A stretch of DNA of 49,987 bases from Alkalibacterium kapii. GTDB taxonomy: Bacteria; Bacillota; Bacilli; Lactobacillales; Carnobacteriaceae_A. Below the pieces are notes generated by a model. It was not told the origin of the DNA, did no database searches, and worked only from the letters and a program-made list of their open reading frames with translations. The stretch spans positions 1 to 49,987 of the forward strand of contig NZ_BJUY01000012.1 of assembly GCF_007988865.1 (NCBI RefSeq), read 5' to 3'. This document shows positions 37,971 through 47,737 of the stretch, one piece after another; within the stretch, counting starts at the first letter, position 1; each line of letters starts with the position of its first letter. A program made the position numbers and the translations under genes.

Positions 37971-38282
37971 TTGGAAGAGAAACAAAGTTCTAGAGCGGGG
38001 TTAGTAGTCTGGCTTTATACTACAAAATATATCAATAAATTGAAACGCTACGGTCTGATTCATTTCGTATCAAAAAATATGAACTATGCGATTATTTATG
38101 TTGACCGCGAGCAAATAGATACTTTGATCAGTACTATTTCCAAACAACATTTTGTCAGAAAAGTGGAACACTCTTATCGCTGTGACATGCCTGATACATT
38201 CGATGGTGTTCTGGATGAAGTAAGAGCGCTCTCCAATGAAGATGACGATGAAGACAATTTGGTTAAAGTCATCTTCAACTAA
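37971..38282 (+). CDS. YlbG family protein (UPF0298/DUF2129)
   Basis: 103-aa cytoplasmic protein of unknown function, always near rsmD-coaD in Firmicutes. It begins with RAGLVVWLYTTKYINKLKRYG and ends acidic (NEDDDEDN). I chose TTG 37971, which has AGAAGGTG 6 bases upstream; a GTG at 37962 overlaps that ribosome site and is unlikely. rsmD follows after 19 bases. The order ylbG-rsmD-coaD-ylbL matches B. subtilis except that ylbJ and ylbK are absent. Confidence 0.88.
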   Translation: MEEKQSSRAGLVVWLYTTKYINKLKRYGLIHFVSKNMNYAIIYVDREQIDTLISTISKQHFVRKVEHSYRCDMPDTFDGVLDEVRALSNEDDDEDNLVKVIFN

Positions 38283-38301
38283 CGGTAAAGGGTGAAAATG
38301 T

Positions 38302-38862
38302 ATGAGAATTATATCAGGAGAATACGGAGGACGAAGACTTAAAACGATTCCCGGGAAAAATACACGTCCTACATCTGATAAAGTCAAAGAATCGTTGTTT
38401 CATATGATCGGTCCTTATTTTGATGGAAGGAACGTTTTAGACCTGTATTCCGGGAGTGGAGCACTCGGTATAGAAGCTGTTTCCAGAGGAATGGATCATG
38501 CATTCCTTATAGATTATAATTATCAGGCAATAAAAGTAATCAATGAAAATGTCAAAATAACGAAAAAACCTGAGAAATTCACGGTGTGGAAAGAAAAAGA
38601 TATGCTGGCACTGGAGAGATTAAAGCAGCTGGATATATCTTTCGATCTTGTTTTCCTCGATCCACCTTATGACAAGCAAAAATTAAACGAAATATTGAAA
38701 AAACTTGTAGACTATAATTTGCTCAACGAGCAGTCAATAATAGTGTGTGAAACTGATAAAGACGTTGCTTTACCTGTAAAAGAGCAGTCTTTGATTTTCG
38801 TCAAAGAAAAAGTATATGCCTCCACACGACTTTCAATTTACAAAAAGGAGTCAAGCCAATGA
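38302..38862 (+). CDS. rsmD: 16S rRNA (guanine-966-N2) methyltransferase RsmD
   Basis: 186-aa SAM-dependent methyltransferase that modifies G966 of 16S rRNA. SAM-binding motif LDLYSGSGALGIEA and catalytic motif FLDPPYD are intact. The N-terminus MRIISGEYGGRRL is typical. Its stop overlaps the coaD start by four bases (ATGA), which implies coupled translation. Confidence 0.95.
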   Translation: MRIISGEYGGRRLKTIPGKNTRPTSDKVKESLFHMIGPYFDGRNVLDLYSGSGALGIEAVSRGMDHAFLIDYNYQAIKVINENVKITKKPEKFTVWKEKDMLALERLKQLDISFDLVFLDPPYDKQKLNEILKKLVDYNLLNEQSIIVCETDKDVALPVKEQSLIFVKEKVYASTRLSIYKKESSQ

Positions 38863-39362
38863 GAAAGGCACTTTATGCCGGGAGTTTCGATCCTTTAACG
38901 TATGGTCATTTAGATGTTATTAAAAGAGCTGCAAGATTAGTAGATGAATTGATCATTGTAGTGAGTGCCAGTACGGCAAAAAAATACTTATTTTCTGCAC
39001 AAGAGCGTCGTGAGATGGTCAAAGAGAGTTTAAATGTTAATAATGTGATGAATTGTCGAGTGATAGTTTATGATGGTTTGACTGTTGAAGTGGCTGAAGA
39101 AAATGACGCTGATATTTTGATTCGTGCAATCCGTTCAGTTAAAGATTTTGAATACGAACGGGATATTGCCAATCTAAATAAGACGCAAAATAAAAATATA
39201 GAAACGCTGTGTCTGTTTTCGGATCCAAAATATCAGCATATCAGCTCCACTATGGTTAAAGAAATTGCTTTTTATAAAGGTGATTTAAAGTCATTAGTCC
39301 CTCAAAACGTCGCGGCTGAGATAAAACGGATAATGAAATTAGGTGAACATAAAAGTGAATAA
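38859..39362 (+). CDS. coaD: Phosphopantetheine adenylyltransferase
   Basis: 167-aa enzyme for the fourth step of coenzyme A synthesis. The nucleotidyltransferase motif YAGSFDPLTYGHLDV holds the TxGH-type signature, and ISSTMVKEIA is the C-terminal SSTxVR-like motif. Its start overlaps rsmD, and the end overlaps the start of the next gene. In this window it also supplies the cofactor used by the pdh products, though no regulatory link is visible. Confidence 0.96.
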   Translation: MRKALYAGSFDPLTYGHLDVIKRAARLVDELIIVVSASTAKKYLFSAQERREMVKESLNVNNVMNCRVIVYDGLTVEVAEENDADILIRAIRSVKDFEYERDIANLNKTQNKNIETLCLFSDPKYQHISSTMVKEIAFYKGDLKSLVPQNVAAEIKRIMKLGEHKSE

Positions 39363-40392
39363 AAAACGGTTTATTTTGAAATCATTTTTAGTGGGATTAG
39401 TTGCCTATCTAGTATTCTTGCTGCCCATACCTTATTATATTGAACGTCCCGGAAGTGCAGTAGTAATCAATGATAAAGTCGAGGTCAGCGGACAGACTGA
39501 TAAGTCTGGGAGTCCGTTCATGCTGACAACTGTTGAAATGTTTAAAGCAACGCCGTTCTCTTCACTTTTTCAGATCCTGCCCTATTATTCCATTGTAAGT
39601 GAATCTGAACTGTTAGGTGATTATGATGATTATGGCCAGTATCGTGAACTTCAGAATTACTATATGGATTATTCTATTGATACTGCTAAAGCTGCAGCTT
39701 TTAATGCGGCGGATTTACCCTACGATATTAACTATGAGGGTGTCTATGTCATGTCGGTCACACAGGAATCGGATTTTTATGGAAAATTGAAAATGGGCGA
39801 TAGTATTACTCATATCAATGGGGAAGCATTTGAGAACACGGATGAATTTATTGACTATGTTAGCAATCAGTCTGTAGGTGATAATGTTACACTTACAGTT
39901 GTCAGGAATGATACGGTAGAAAAAATCAGCGGTGAACTCATCCGGGTCAAAGAAACCGGAAAACCTGGAATAGGGATCACTTTAGCTACTCAATCCTCTG
40001 TTACTACAACACCTGAGGTCTCAATAGATGCTGGACGTATCGGCGGACCTTCTGCAGGACTTATGTTTTCCCTGCAGATTTATAGAATGCTTGTTGAAGA
40101 AGAACTTGCTGATGATTTAATTGTTGCAGGGACAGGTACCATTGCTGAAAATGGTGAGGTCGGTCGTATCGGAGGCATTGATAAAAAAATTATTGCTGCA
40201 GATGAAGAAGGTGCCGATATATTTTTTGCGCCAGATGACGAAATCGATGACAAAGTATTGGAAGAATACCCTGAACTTGAATCGAACTACAAAACAGCTC
40301 TTGAAACCGCAGAAGATATCGAGACCGATATGCGGATCGTACCCGTTAAAAATATTGATGATGCGATAAACTATTTAGATGAGTTACAATAG
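39355..40392 (+). CDS. PDZ-domain Lon-like serine protease (YlbL/SepM family)
   Basis: 345-aa membrane-anchored protease: one transmembrane segment at about 8-28, a PDZ domain around 125-205, and a C-terminal Lon (S16) catalytic domain. The Ser-Lys dyad is S233 in IGGPSAGLMF and K278 in GIDKKIIAADEEGA. In streptococci SepM trims the competence peptide, and in B. subtilis YlbL has been linked to checkpoint recovery; which role applies here is unknown. GTG 39355 is chosen because AGGTGA lies 8 bases upstream. It overlaps coaD by 8 bases. Confidence 0.92.
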   Translation: MNKKRFILKSFLVGLVAYLVFLLPIPYYIERPGSAVVINDKVEVSGQTDKSGSPFMLTTVEMFKATPFSSLFQILPYYSIVSESELLGDYDDYGQYRELQNYYMDYSIDTAKAAAFNAADLPYDINYEGVYVMSVTQESDFYGKLKMGDSITHINGEAFENTDEFIDYVSNQSVGDNVTLTVVRNDTVEKISGELIRVKETGKPGIGITLATQSSVTTTPEVSIDAGRIGGPSAGLMFSLQIYRMLVEEELADDLIVAGTGTIAENGEVGRIGGIDKKIIAADEEGADIFFAPDDEIDDKVLEEYPELESNYKTALETAEDIETDMRIVPVKNIDDAINYLDELQ

Positions 40393-40401
40393 TTGAATGA
40401 A

Positions 40402-40433
40402 AAAGGCAGGGAGCCGTTCCCTGTCTTTTTTTA
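40402..40433 (+). terminator. Terminator after the YlbL/SepM-type gene
   Basis: GGCAGGGA pairs with TCCCTGTC around a 5-base loop, followed by T7. Confidence 0.88.
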
Positions 40434-40527
40434 TGTTAATTCTCTCATAAACAGAACAATAAAAGTGATTTTTAATTTTTTTAGGTAATATAATAAGTAA
40501 GACATTGAGGGGAGGCCTGGGTAGAGA

Positions 40528-41184
40528 ATGAGCCAATTCAAGTATTTAAAAAAAATAGTTACAGGAATATTGATTGCCGGACTTCTGATTGTTATTTATT
40601 TTATGATTTTCAAAGATTTTAATGATACAGATAGCAATGAAAACATAGTAACCCTGGAAAATTTGATCGAAGAGAATCCCCAAAACCTCACAGAAGAAAA
40701 AAGTGGGAGTGATGATAAAGAATTACGAATTGAAGAGGCAGCGGATGAAATTGTAGAAGTTGTCATAGATATAAAAGGTGCTGTGAAAACTCCAGGCGTT
40801 TTTTCATTGAAATCATCAGACAGGATAATCGATGCTGTTAATGCGGCAGGAGGTGTTTTAGAGAATGCTGATACAAAACATATAAACTTTGCTCAAATCC
40901 TGAACGATGAGATGTACATTTACATCCCGGAAAATGGCGAAAATATACCAGAAATCATAGAAACTGAGGAATCATTACAAGATAAAACATCGCTGGTCAA
41001 CATCAATCAGGCTGATGAAACAGATTTCCTTGTTTTAGATGGGATAGGACCAAGTAAAGCAGCGGCAATAATAAATTATAGAGATGAACATGGTTTATTT
41101 AAAACAGTCGAAGATTTACTGAATGTAAGTGGGATAGGAAAAAAGACTTTTGATAGAATAAAAACAGCAGTAACGATCGATTGA
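40528..41184 (+). CDS. comEA: Competence protein ComEA (DNA receptor)
   Basis: 218-aa membrane-anchored DNA-binding protein for transformation. It has one N-terminal membrane helix (about 10-30), an acidic linker, an SLBB domain (VVIDIKGAVKTPGVF...) and a C-terminal pair of helix-hairpin-helix motifs (VNINQADETDFLVLDGIGP and LLNVSGIGKKTFDRI). GGGGAGG lies about 12 bases before the ATG, a long spacing. A TATAAT at 40489-40494 could be a -10 box but lacks a good -35. The neighbour is comEC, though the comEB found between them in B. subtilis is missing. Confidence 0.93.
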   Translation: MSQFKYLKKIVTGILIAGLLIVIYFMIFKDFNDTDSNENIVTLENLIEENPQNLTEEKSGSDDKELRIEEAADEIVEVVIDIKGAVKTPGVFSLKSSDRIIDAVNAAGGVLENADTKHINFAQILNDEMYIYIPENGENIPEIIETEESLQDKTSLVNINQADETDFLVLDGIGPSKAAAIINYRDEHGLFKTVEDLLNVSGIGKKTFDRIKTAVTID

Positions 41185-41228
41185 AATTAAATAAATTCCA
41201 TAGGATTTTATAAGAATGGTGGACTGCA

Positions 41229-41303
41229 ATGTTTTGGATCAATAAGGAAAACAATAGAGATGATGGGGGTTATTTGAACAATTGGATAGTTGCAGTGAAA
41301 TGA
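41229..41303 (+). CDS. Possible 24-aa leader peptide coupled to comEC
   Basis: A tiny frame starting at ATG 41229, 5 bases after GGTGGA. Its TGA stop (41301-41303) overlaps the comEC ATG at 41300 in the classic ATGA arrangement. The comEC ATG lacks a ribosome site of its own, so coupling would explain how it is translated. The peptide is not recognised and could be fortuitous. Confidence 0.3.
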   Translation: MFWINKENNRDDGGYLNNWIVAVK

Positions 41304-43657
41304 GTTCAAGGAAGCTGATTTTTTCAGCCATTGCGTTATTGACCTCTGTTGCTGGGATAGTTCATGGTTTTACTCCCATAGTGATCATCGCTTTGATATT
41401 TTCATGGTGGAGACTGCTCGTCCAAAAAGACTGTCGATTATTCTTCATATCCATTACTGCTATTCTGTTATTTGGAATAAGATATAATTATTTTCTGCAA
41501 AAAGATACAACCCTGGAATTGACAGAAGATGCAGAAATGATTTTAGCTGTCAAAGAAACGAGCTGGAAAGTGGATGGAAACAAACTGGAATTTGAGGGAT
41601 CAGCAAATAACGATAAAACGAATGAAAAACTGATGATCAACTATTATATCAGCAGTGAAAAAGAAAAACAGCAGTTGATTGAACAGATACCTTTAACTGT
41701 CAAAGTCAAAGGTGCACTGACTACACCAGAACCTCCGTCTAATTTCAATCAGTTCAATTACCAGACGTATTTAAAAACTAAAAATATATTCTGTGTTTTA
41801 AAAGCTTCAGATCTGACTGTATTAAAAGATAACCTAAAAGAAAGACCACTGGGGTATGTGCTCGATTCTTTTAGACAGAAGCTATTATCCCATATCGATC
41901 AATTGATGAGTGCCCGACCGAGTGTGTACACTAAAACGCTCTTGTTTGCCGATAAACGTACATTTAAACATGAAGTTATCGATGCTTATAAAGAACTTGG
42001 AGTCATTCATTTACTGAGCATTTCAGGTCTTCATGTGTCCTTGCTTGTTAGCATCATCAAACGTTTGTTACTCAAAATGCAGGTCAGCAGAGAGTCGACT
42101 GCGACTTCTTTACTGCTTGGATTGCCGGTGTATGGAATAGTTACCGGATTTGGAATTAGTGTGTTGAGAGCTGTGGGGCAAATATGGCTGAAACTTTTTG
42201 GAGAGAAGTTTGCTTTTTCATTAACTACTTTAGACAGCTGGTCTTTGATGCTGATGATTACTCTTATCATCTCCCCGTACAGTATTTACACGATCAGCTT
42301 ACAATTAAGTTATCTCATCAGTTTTGTCATTATTGTTTTATCCCGGCAGTCATACTTTCTACGTTTAACTAAAGTCAAAGCTTATATTGTGTTGAATATG
42401 TTGCTGCTTACCACCTCAATACCTGTATTGAGTTATCATTTCTATGAATTCTCATGGGGAGTCTTAGTGCTAAACAGTCTTTTCATACCTGTTGTATCCG
42501 GTTTACTGCTCCCGTTGCTATTGATCGCATTGTTATTATCATTTATTGTCCCCCGATCATTACTGTTCCAAATGGTTTTATATATAGCAGAACAACTGAT
42601 TCGATTACTGGAAATGATTGCTGGGGAAGTTGCTTTTAAAATGAATTTTAATATTATCACAGGCAGACTTTCCCCGGGAATATACTTACTGCTTGTTGTG
42701 ACTATAATGCTTTTATTTATCCTTATTGAAAAACGTTTAACAAAAAAATATTTTTATATTCTTTTTATCGTTTTTTTATTATGTGTATATTCTGTAAGAT
42801 TTTCACCTGTGGGTCAAGTGCTGATGATCGATGTGGGTCAGGGAGAATCGATTCTGATAAAAAAACCCTGGGGGAAAGGGAACTATCTTATTGACACTGG
42901 GGGACAAATAAATTATCCAGTTGAAAAATGGGAAGAAAGAGAAAGTGAATTTGATGTAGGCAAAAACATCGTACTGCCAGTACTGAAATCTGAAGGAGTA
43001 AATAAACTTGAATCGATCATCATTTCTCACCCTGATATCGATCATTATGGAGGGCTTTTAGGCATAATAGGCCATCTACCAACGAAACAAGTGGTATCAT
43101 CAAAAGTCACTTTCTGGCAAGAAAATTTTCAGGCAATGTTTCCTTCCATTGAAAGTTATGGCACAATAATAAAAGAAGTAACTGAGGGAAGCAACTTAAA
43201 TCTTCCAGATAAGACGTTCGCTCTCCTGTCACAAAGAACAATAAATGATCTGTCGAAAAACGATAATTCACTCGCGTTATATGGTTTGATTGGTGGGAAG
43301 AGATGGCTTTTTACCGGCGACCTGGAGATTAGCGGTGAAAAATCCTTGCTTTTAAAATATCCCAATATAAAAGCCGACATTCTGAAAGTAGGTCACCATG
43401 GCAGCGACACATCAACCCATAATGTATTTTTAGACCAACTTGAGCCTGAAGCAGCACTGATTTCTTCAGGTACGGCTAATCGATATGGTCATCCTCATGA
43501 TTCTGTTATCCAAAAACTCTCAGATCGGGGGATATCCACTTTTCGTACAGATATCAACGGGGCAATTAAATATAGATTTACTGATTGGCCATACGCCAAA
43601 TATATAGACAGTTATCTGTTTTCTTTTGAGTATAATAGAAAACAGAGAGGAGAATAG
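41300..43657 (+). CDS. comEC: DNA-uptake channel ComEC/Rec2
   Basis: 785-aa polytopic protein that forms the channel for single-stranded DNA. An N-terminal region with membrane segments precedes the competence domain (LGVIHLLSISGLHVSLLVSI near 238-257) with its membrane helices. The C-terminal metallo-beta-lactamase domain has VLMIDVGQGESILI, SHPDIDHYGG and VGHHGSDTST. All metal-binding motifs are present. The start is uncertain: ATG 41300 overlaps a small upstream frame, while TTG 41282 has GGGGG 12 bases upstream and adds six residues. holA begins 1 base after its stop. Confidence 0.92.
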   Translation: MSSRKLIFSAIALLTSVAGIVHGFTPIVIIALIFSWWRLLVQKDCRLFFISITAILLFGIRYNYFLQKDTTLELTEDAEMILAVKETSWKVDGNKLEFEGSANNDKTNEKLMINYYISSEKEKQQLIEQIPLTVKVKGALTTPEPPSNFNQFNYQTYLKTKNIFCVLKASDLTVLKDNLKERPLGYVLDSFRQKLLSHIDQLMSARPSVYTKTLLFADKRTFKHEVIDAYKELGVIHLLSISGLHVSLLVSIIKRLLLKMQVSRESTATSLLLGLPVYGIVTGFGISVLRAVGQIWLKLFGEKFAFSLTTLDSWSLMLMITLIISPYSIYTISLQLSYLISFVIIVLSRQSYFLRLTKVKAYIVLNMLLLTTSIPVLSYHFYEFSWGVLVLNSLFIPVVSGLLLPLLLIALLLSFIVPRSLLFQMVLYIAEQLIRLLEMIAGEVAFKMNFNIITGRLSPGIYLLLVVTIMLLFILIEKRLTKKYFYILFIVFLLCVYSVRFSPVGQVLMIDVGQGESILIKKPWGKGNYLIDTGGQINYPVEKWEERESEFDVGKNIVLPVLKSEGVNKLESIIISHPDIDHYGGLLGIIGHLPTKQVVSSKVTFWQENFQAMFPSIESYGTIIKEVTEGSNLNLPDKTFALLSQRTINDLSKNDNSLALYGLIGGKRWLFTGDLEISGEKSLLLKYPNIKADILKVGHHGSDTSTHNVFLDQLEPEAALISSGTANRYGHPHDSVIQKLSDRGISTFRTDINGAIKYRFTDWPYAKYIDSYLFSFEYNRKQRGE

Positions 43658-43658
43658 A

Positions 43659-44690
43659 ATGAAGAATGTATCAAAGCAAATCGATCAAATAAAAAATGGC
43701 GACATTGCACCTGTTTACGCCATCAATGGAACTGAAAGAATACTGGTAGATGAAGTCATTACTTCTTTAACTCAAGTCTTTAAAGACAGGAAAGAGGATG
43801 AAATGAATATGATTCATTTCGATCTTGAAGACTCCAGTATAGATGATGTTATTTATGAAGCCGAAAGTCTGCCATTTTTGGGAGAGCAGAAACTTATATT
43901 TGTGCATTCAAGTTATATATTTACTGGTAAAAAAGTTACCACTAAAATTAAGCACAACACGGCTTTACTGGAAAAATACTTGAATGATCCGTCGGCATTT
44001 ACAGTACTGGTCTTTTTAGTTTCATACGATAAGCTGGATAAACGAAAAAAAATAACGAAAGTTTTATTGAAATCAGCAGAAGTCATAGATGTTTCACCTT
44101 CCTCTGAGAAAGATACTTCTGTTTATTTAAAGAATCATTTACAAAATAACGACTACAAGATGTCTAAGGAAACATTTCAACGACTATTAGAACTTACTGA
44201 CAGGAATTTATCAAAAGCTAAAAATGAATTGGATAAACTGATGATCTATCATGCAGAGGATAAGACGATAACATTGGAATCTGTTGATAAATTAGTCTCT
44301 AAATCGTTGGAGCAGAATATCTTTGAATTAAACGAAAAAGTATTGAAAAAAAATATTAAACAGTCGATAGAACTTTATCAGGATCTCCTTCATCAAAAAG
44401 AAGATCCTATAAAGATGCTCGCACTGATGATCGGTCAGTTCAGATTACTTTTACAAGTTAAGATTTTGAAGAAAAAGGGGTACCAGCAAGCGGATATAGC
44501 GGGGATTTTGAAAATACATCCGTATCGTGTGAAACTGGCGCTGCAGACTGAGAGATTATTTAAACAAGAAACATTGTCGAATGCTCACAGGTATTTAATT
44601 AATGCTGATTATAAAATCAAGAGCGGGAAAGTGGATCCTAAACTCCAGATCGAACTGTTTATATGGAAATTTTCCTCAATGCCAGAGTAA
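43659..44690 (+). CDS. holA: DNA polymerase III delta subunit
   Basis: 343-aa clamp-loader subunit that opens the sliding clamp. The N-terminus APVYAINGTERILVDEVI is typical, as are IHFDLEDSSIDDVIYEAESLPFLGEQKLI (split over the ATPase-like domain) and the C-terminal collar domain. I chose ATG 43659, which has AGAGGAGA upstream, over an in-frame ATG at 43626 inside comEC. The comEC-holA-rpsT order is widely conserved in Firmicutes. Confidence 0.94.
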   Translation: MKNVSKQIDQIKNGDIAPVYAINGTERILVDEVITSLTQVFKDRKEDEMNMIHFDLEDSSIDDVIYEAESLPFLGEQKLIFVHSSYIFTGKKVTTKIKHNTALLEKYLNDPSAFTVLVFLVSYDKLDKRKKITKVLLKSAEVIDVSPSSEKDTSVYLKNHLQNNDYKMSKETFQRLLELTDRNLSKAKNELDKLMIYHAEDKTITLESVDKLVSKSLEQNIFELNEKVLKKNIKQSIELYQDLLHQKEDPIKMLALMIGQFRLLLQVKILKKKGYQQADIAGILKIHPYRVKLALQTERLFKQETLSNAHRYLINADYKIKSGKVDPKLQIELFIWKFSSMPE

Positions 44691-44714
44691 ACAGAGAATA
44701 AACAAAAGTTTTCA

Positions 44715-44743
44715 TTGAAAATGCGACTGGTGTGGTGTAAAAT
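44715..44743 (+). promoter_or_regulatory. Promoter of rpsT
   Basis: TTGAAA at 44715-44720, a 17-base spacer and TAAAAT at 44738-44743. It leaves a leader of about 100 bases that contains a GTAGTT/AACTAC pairing, possibly regulatory. Confidence 0.6.
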
Positions 44744-44849
44744 GGTGAATGTTGAACTAATCAACTTAGAGTAGTTTCAAATCATACTGTTTAATCACAG
44801 TCATTATTTCATTTTAACTACGTGTTTATTAAATAAGGAGTGTTTTACA

Positions 44850-45104
44850 ATGCCAAATATAGATCAAACAATTAAGCGTCAAAGACAAGATGAGAAAAAA
44901 AGAGAAAACAACCGCGGTCAATTGACATCAATGAGATCAGCTAAGAAAAAATTCTTGACAGCAGTGGATACCGATGCTGAAAACAAAAAAGAATTGTACG
45001 AAGATGCAGTAAAAGCAATCGATAAAGCTGTATCTAAAGGTTTGATCCACGAAAACAAAGCAGCACGTGACAAATCACGTTTAAGTAAAAAAATAGCAAA
45101 ATAA
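44850..45104 (+). CDS. rpsT: 30S ribosomal protein S20
   Basis: 84-aa basic helical protein that binds 16S rRNA. The N-terminus [20 protein letters not shown] and the [10 protein letters not shown] segment are typical. AAGGAG precedes the ATG. It is transcribed alone from the promoter at 44715 and ends at the terminator at 45118. Confidence 0.97.
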   Translation: MPNIDQTIKRQRQDEKKRENNRGQLTSMRSAKKKFLTAVDTDAENKKELYEDAVKAIDKAVSKGLIHENKAARDKSRLSKKIAK

Positions 45105-45117
45105 TTAGAATAAATGG

Positions 45118-45161
45118 AAAAGTATTCTCTAGAGACCTAAGTCTTTGAGAATACTTTTTTT
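45118..45161 (+). terminator. Terminator after rpsT
   Basis: AAAGTATTCTC pairs with GAGAATACTTT and is followed by T-rich sequence; the loop is about 18 bases. Confidence 0.85.
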
Positions 45162-45208
45162 ATGATAAACTGATAGTGGTGAGTGATTAAGTGAGGAGTG
45201 TTAGAATA

Positions 45209-47194
45209 GTGGAACAGAAATTTGATCTAAAATCGCTGTATAAGCCAAGTGGGGATCAGCCAGAAGCAATCAAAGAACTGACGAAAGGCATACGCGAGGG
45301 GCAAAAAGAACAGGTCCTTCTTGGAGCCACAGGGACTGGTAAAACTTTTACGATGTCCAACGTTATTCAGCAAGTCAACAAACCAACACTTGTGATGGCG
45401 CATAACAAAACACTTGCAGGGCAACTGTATACAGAATTCAAAGAATTTTTTCCTGACAATGCAGTGGAATATTTTGTCAGCTATTATGACTACTATCAGC
45501 CAGAGGCCTATGTCCCATCAACAGATACTTTTATTGAAAAAGATGCCAGCATCAATGACGAAATCGATAAACTGAGGCATTCGGCAACAAGTGCTTTGCT
45601 TGAAAGACGAGATGTCATCGTTGTATCATCGGTCTCATGTATCTATGGATTAGTTAATCCAAAAGATTACGCGGAACATGTCTTGTCACTACGCTCAGGT
45701 ATGGAGATCAGCAGAGAAGATTTACTGCGCCGACTAGTGGATATGCAATTCGAGAGAAATGATATCGATTTTCAGCGTGGACGCTTCAGAGTACGCGGTG
45801 ACATCGTGGAAATATTCCTGGCTTCAAGGGAAAGTGAAGCGATCCGTGTTGAATTCTTCGGTGATGAAATCGACAGGATAAGAGAAGTGGATGTCTTAAC
45901 AGGAGAAGTTAAAGCGGATCTGGCTCACGCTGCGATCTTCCCCGCGACTCACTTTGTGGCTAATGATGAGCAAACCCGATCTGCTATTGAATCGATCCAG
46001 GTGGAACTAAAAGCAAGGCTTGAAGAGTTGCACAAAGAAAACAAATTGCTGGAAGCTCAGCGGCTCGAGCAGCGTACCAATTACGACATTGAGATGATGA
46101 TGGAGATGGGCTATTGTTCAGGCATCGAGAATTATTCACGGCATTTAGATGGACGTGCCCCAGGCGAAGCGCCTTATACATTACTTGACTTTTTCCCGGA
46201 GGATTCACTTTTCATTATTGATGAGTCTCATATGACGATGCCGCAGATCAGTGGGATGTATAAAGGTGACAGGGCGCGTAAAGAACGTCTGATCGAACAT
46301 GGATTCAGATTACCCAGTGCACTTGACAATCGTCCCTTACGCTTAGAAGAATTTGAAGAACGGGTTCCTCAAATCACTTATATTTCAGCTACACCAGCTG
46401 AATATGAAACAAGCCGCTCGAGTCAGATCGTTGAACAAATCATCCGTCCGACGGGTTTATTAGATCCAATAGTGGAAGTCCGGCCTATCAAGGGACAGAT
46501 AGACGATATTATTGAAGAGATAAATAAACGCATTGAAAAAAATGAGCGGGTATTTATTACAACATTGACCAAAAAGATGTCTGAGGATCTGACTGATTAT
46601 CTAAAAGAAGTAGGGATCAAAGTCCAGTACCTGCACAGTGATGTTAAGACACTTGAACGGACACAGATCATCCGAGACCTTCGTGTGGGGAAATTTGACG
46701 TTTTAATCGGAATCAACTTGCTGCGTGAAGGTCTCGATGTGCCTGAAGTGTCACTGGTAACCATTCTGGATGCTGATAAAGAAGGCTTTCTCAGAAGTTC
46801 CCGTGCACTGATCCAAACCATGGGACGTGCGGCCCGGAATGAAAATGGGAAAGTGATTATGTACGCCGATCACATTACTGATTCTATGAGAAACGCGATC
46901 GATGAAACAGAAAGACGTCGAGCGATACAAGAAGCATACAATGAGGCGCATGGGATCACACCGACAACGATCAAGAAAGAAGTAAGAGATCTGATCAAAA
47001 TATCAACAGCTGTTGACGAAGAGGAAAAGAACTTATCTGAAGAAACGATCAAAAAATTATCTCAAAGAGAACGAATGGAGCTTATTGAAACAATTGAACT
47101 TGAAATGAAAGAAGCTGCTAAAGATTTGAACTTTGAAAAAGCAGCAGATTTACGGGATGTAGTAATGGAGCTGAAAACAAAATATAAAAAATAA
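45209..47194 (+). CDS. uvrB: Excinuclease ABC subunit B
   Basis: 661-aa damage-verification helicase of nucleotide excision repair. Walker [10 protein letters not shown] is at 38-46. The beta-hairpin region [15 protein letters not shown] follows, and further on come [20 protein letters not shown] (Walker B), ISATPAEYE and MGRAARN. The C-terminal UVR motif ([19 protein letters not shown]) that binds UvrC is present. GTG 45209 has GAGGAG 10 bases upstream and gives the same length as the B. subtilis protein; GTG 45191 is an alternative. uvrA is not adjacent downstream as it often is. Confidence 0.96.
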   Translation: MEQKFDLKSLYKPSGDQPEAIKELTKGIREGQKEQVLLGATGTGKTFTMSNVIQQVNKPTLVMAHNKTLAGQLYTEFKEFFPDNAVEYFVSYYDYYQPEAYVPSTDTFIEKDASINDEIDKLRHSATSALLERRDVIVVSSVSCIYGLVNPKDYAEHVLSLRSGMEISREDLLRRLVDMQFERNDIDFQRGRFRVRGDIVEIFLASRESEAIRVEFFGDEIDRIREVDVLTGEVKADLAHAAIFPATHFVANDEQTRSAIESIQVELKARLEELHKENKLLEAQRLEQRTNYDIEMMMEMGYCSGIENYSRHLDGRAPGEAPYTLLDFFPEDSLFIIDESHMTMPQISGMYKGDRARKERLIEHGFRLPSALDNRPLRLEEFEERVPQITYISATPAEYETSRSSQIVEQIIRPTGLLDPIVEVRPIKGQIDDIIEEINKRIEKNERVFITTLTKKMSEDLTDYLKEVGIKVQYLHSDVKTLERTQIIRDLRVGKFDVLIGINLLREGLDVPEVSLVTILDADKEGFLRSSRALIQTMGRAARNENGKVIMYADHITDSMRNAIDETERRRAIQEAYNEAHGITPTTIKKEVRDLIKISTAVDEEEKNLSEETIKKLSQRERMELIETIELEMKEAAKDLNFEKAADLRDVVMELKTKYKK

Positions 47195-47233
47195 AAACGA
47201 ACCAGAGTGTCTGTAACTTGGTAGTGATCCCTC

Positions 47234-47262
47234 TTGATTTTCAATCAATTATAGTGTAGTCT
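47234..47262 (+). promoter_or_regulatory. Possible promoter of rpsO
   Basis: TTGATT at 47234-47239, a 17-base spacer and TAGTCT at 47257-47262; the -10 box is imperfect. The RNA would start just before the structured leader. Confidence 0.4.
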
Positions 47263-47271
47263 TTAGAGTGT

Positions 47272-47327
47272 GCAAACCGCACAGACCGTTACTTGGTTTG
47301 CCGCATCACCAGCGCTTACTCAGTAAC
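47272..47327 (+). promoter_or_regulatory. rpsO (S15) leader with pseudoknot potential
   Basis: GCAAACC (47272-47278) pairs with GGTTTGC (47295-47301). Its loop contains CCGTTACT (47286-47293), which can pair with AGTAAC-A-GG (47322-47330). The two stems cross and so form a pseudoknot just upstream of the ribosome site. S15 represses its own mRNA through leader structures in several bacteria, including a pseudoknot in E. coli. Autoregulation here is inference. Confidence 0.55.
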
Positions 47328-47358
47328 AGGATTCATAACAAGGAAAGAGGTGGAAAAA

Positions 47359-47628
47359 ATGGCAGTTTCAAAAGAAAGAAAAACTGAAATCATCAATGAA
47401 TATGCCCGTCATGAAGGTGATACTGGTTCTCCTGAAGTACAAATCGCAGTTTTAACTGCTGAAATCAACGAATTGAATGAGCATGCTAAAACACATAAAA
47501 AAGATTTTCATTCAATGCGTGGATTGATGAAGAAAATTGGTCACCGTCGTAACTTGCTGGCTTATTTACGTAACAAAGATATCACACGTTACCGTGAATT
47601 GATCCAGAAATTAGGTTTACGTCGTTAA
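47359..47628 (+). CDS. rpsO: 30S ribosomal protein S15
   Basis: 89-aa primary 16S rRNA-binding protein. The sequence [21 protein letters not shown] and HDFHSMRGL-like loop ([21 protein letters not shown]) are diagnostic. The start is ATG 47359 after AAAGAGGTGG; the frame is open 22 codons upstream but that part is the structured leader. It is followed by a terminator and pnp, the usual rpsO-pnp order. Confidence 0.97.
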   Translation: MAVSKERKTEIINEYARHEGDTGSPEVQIAVLTAEINELNEHAKTHKKDFHSMRGLMKKIGHRRNLLAYLRNKDITRYRELIQKLGLRR

Positions 47629-47693
47629 TTATTAGTTTAAATGTGTCTGTATGCTTGATTATTCTAGACATATTTATTGATCACGATAAATAC

Positions 47694-47726
47694 AAAAGCG
47701 GGATTCCCTGGAATCTCGCTTTATTT
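47694..47726 (+). terminator. Terminator-like hairpin between rpsO and pnp
   Basis: AAAGCGGGATTCC pairs with GGAATCTCGCTTT (one G-U pair). The T-run is short, so read-through into pnp is likely, and no clear promoter for pnp is seen. Confidence 0.7.
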
Positions 47727-47737
47727 ATAAAAAAGAA

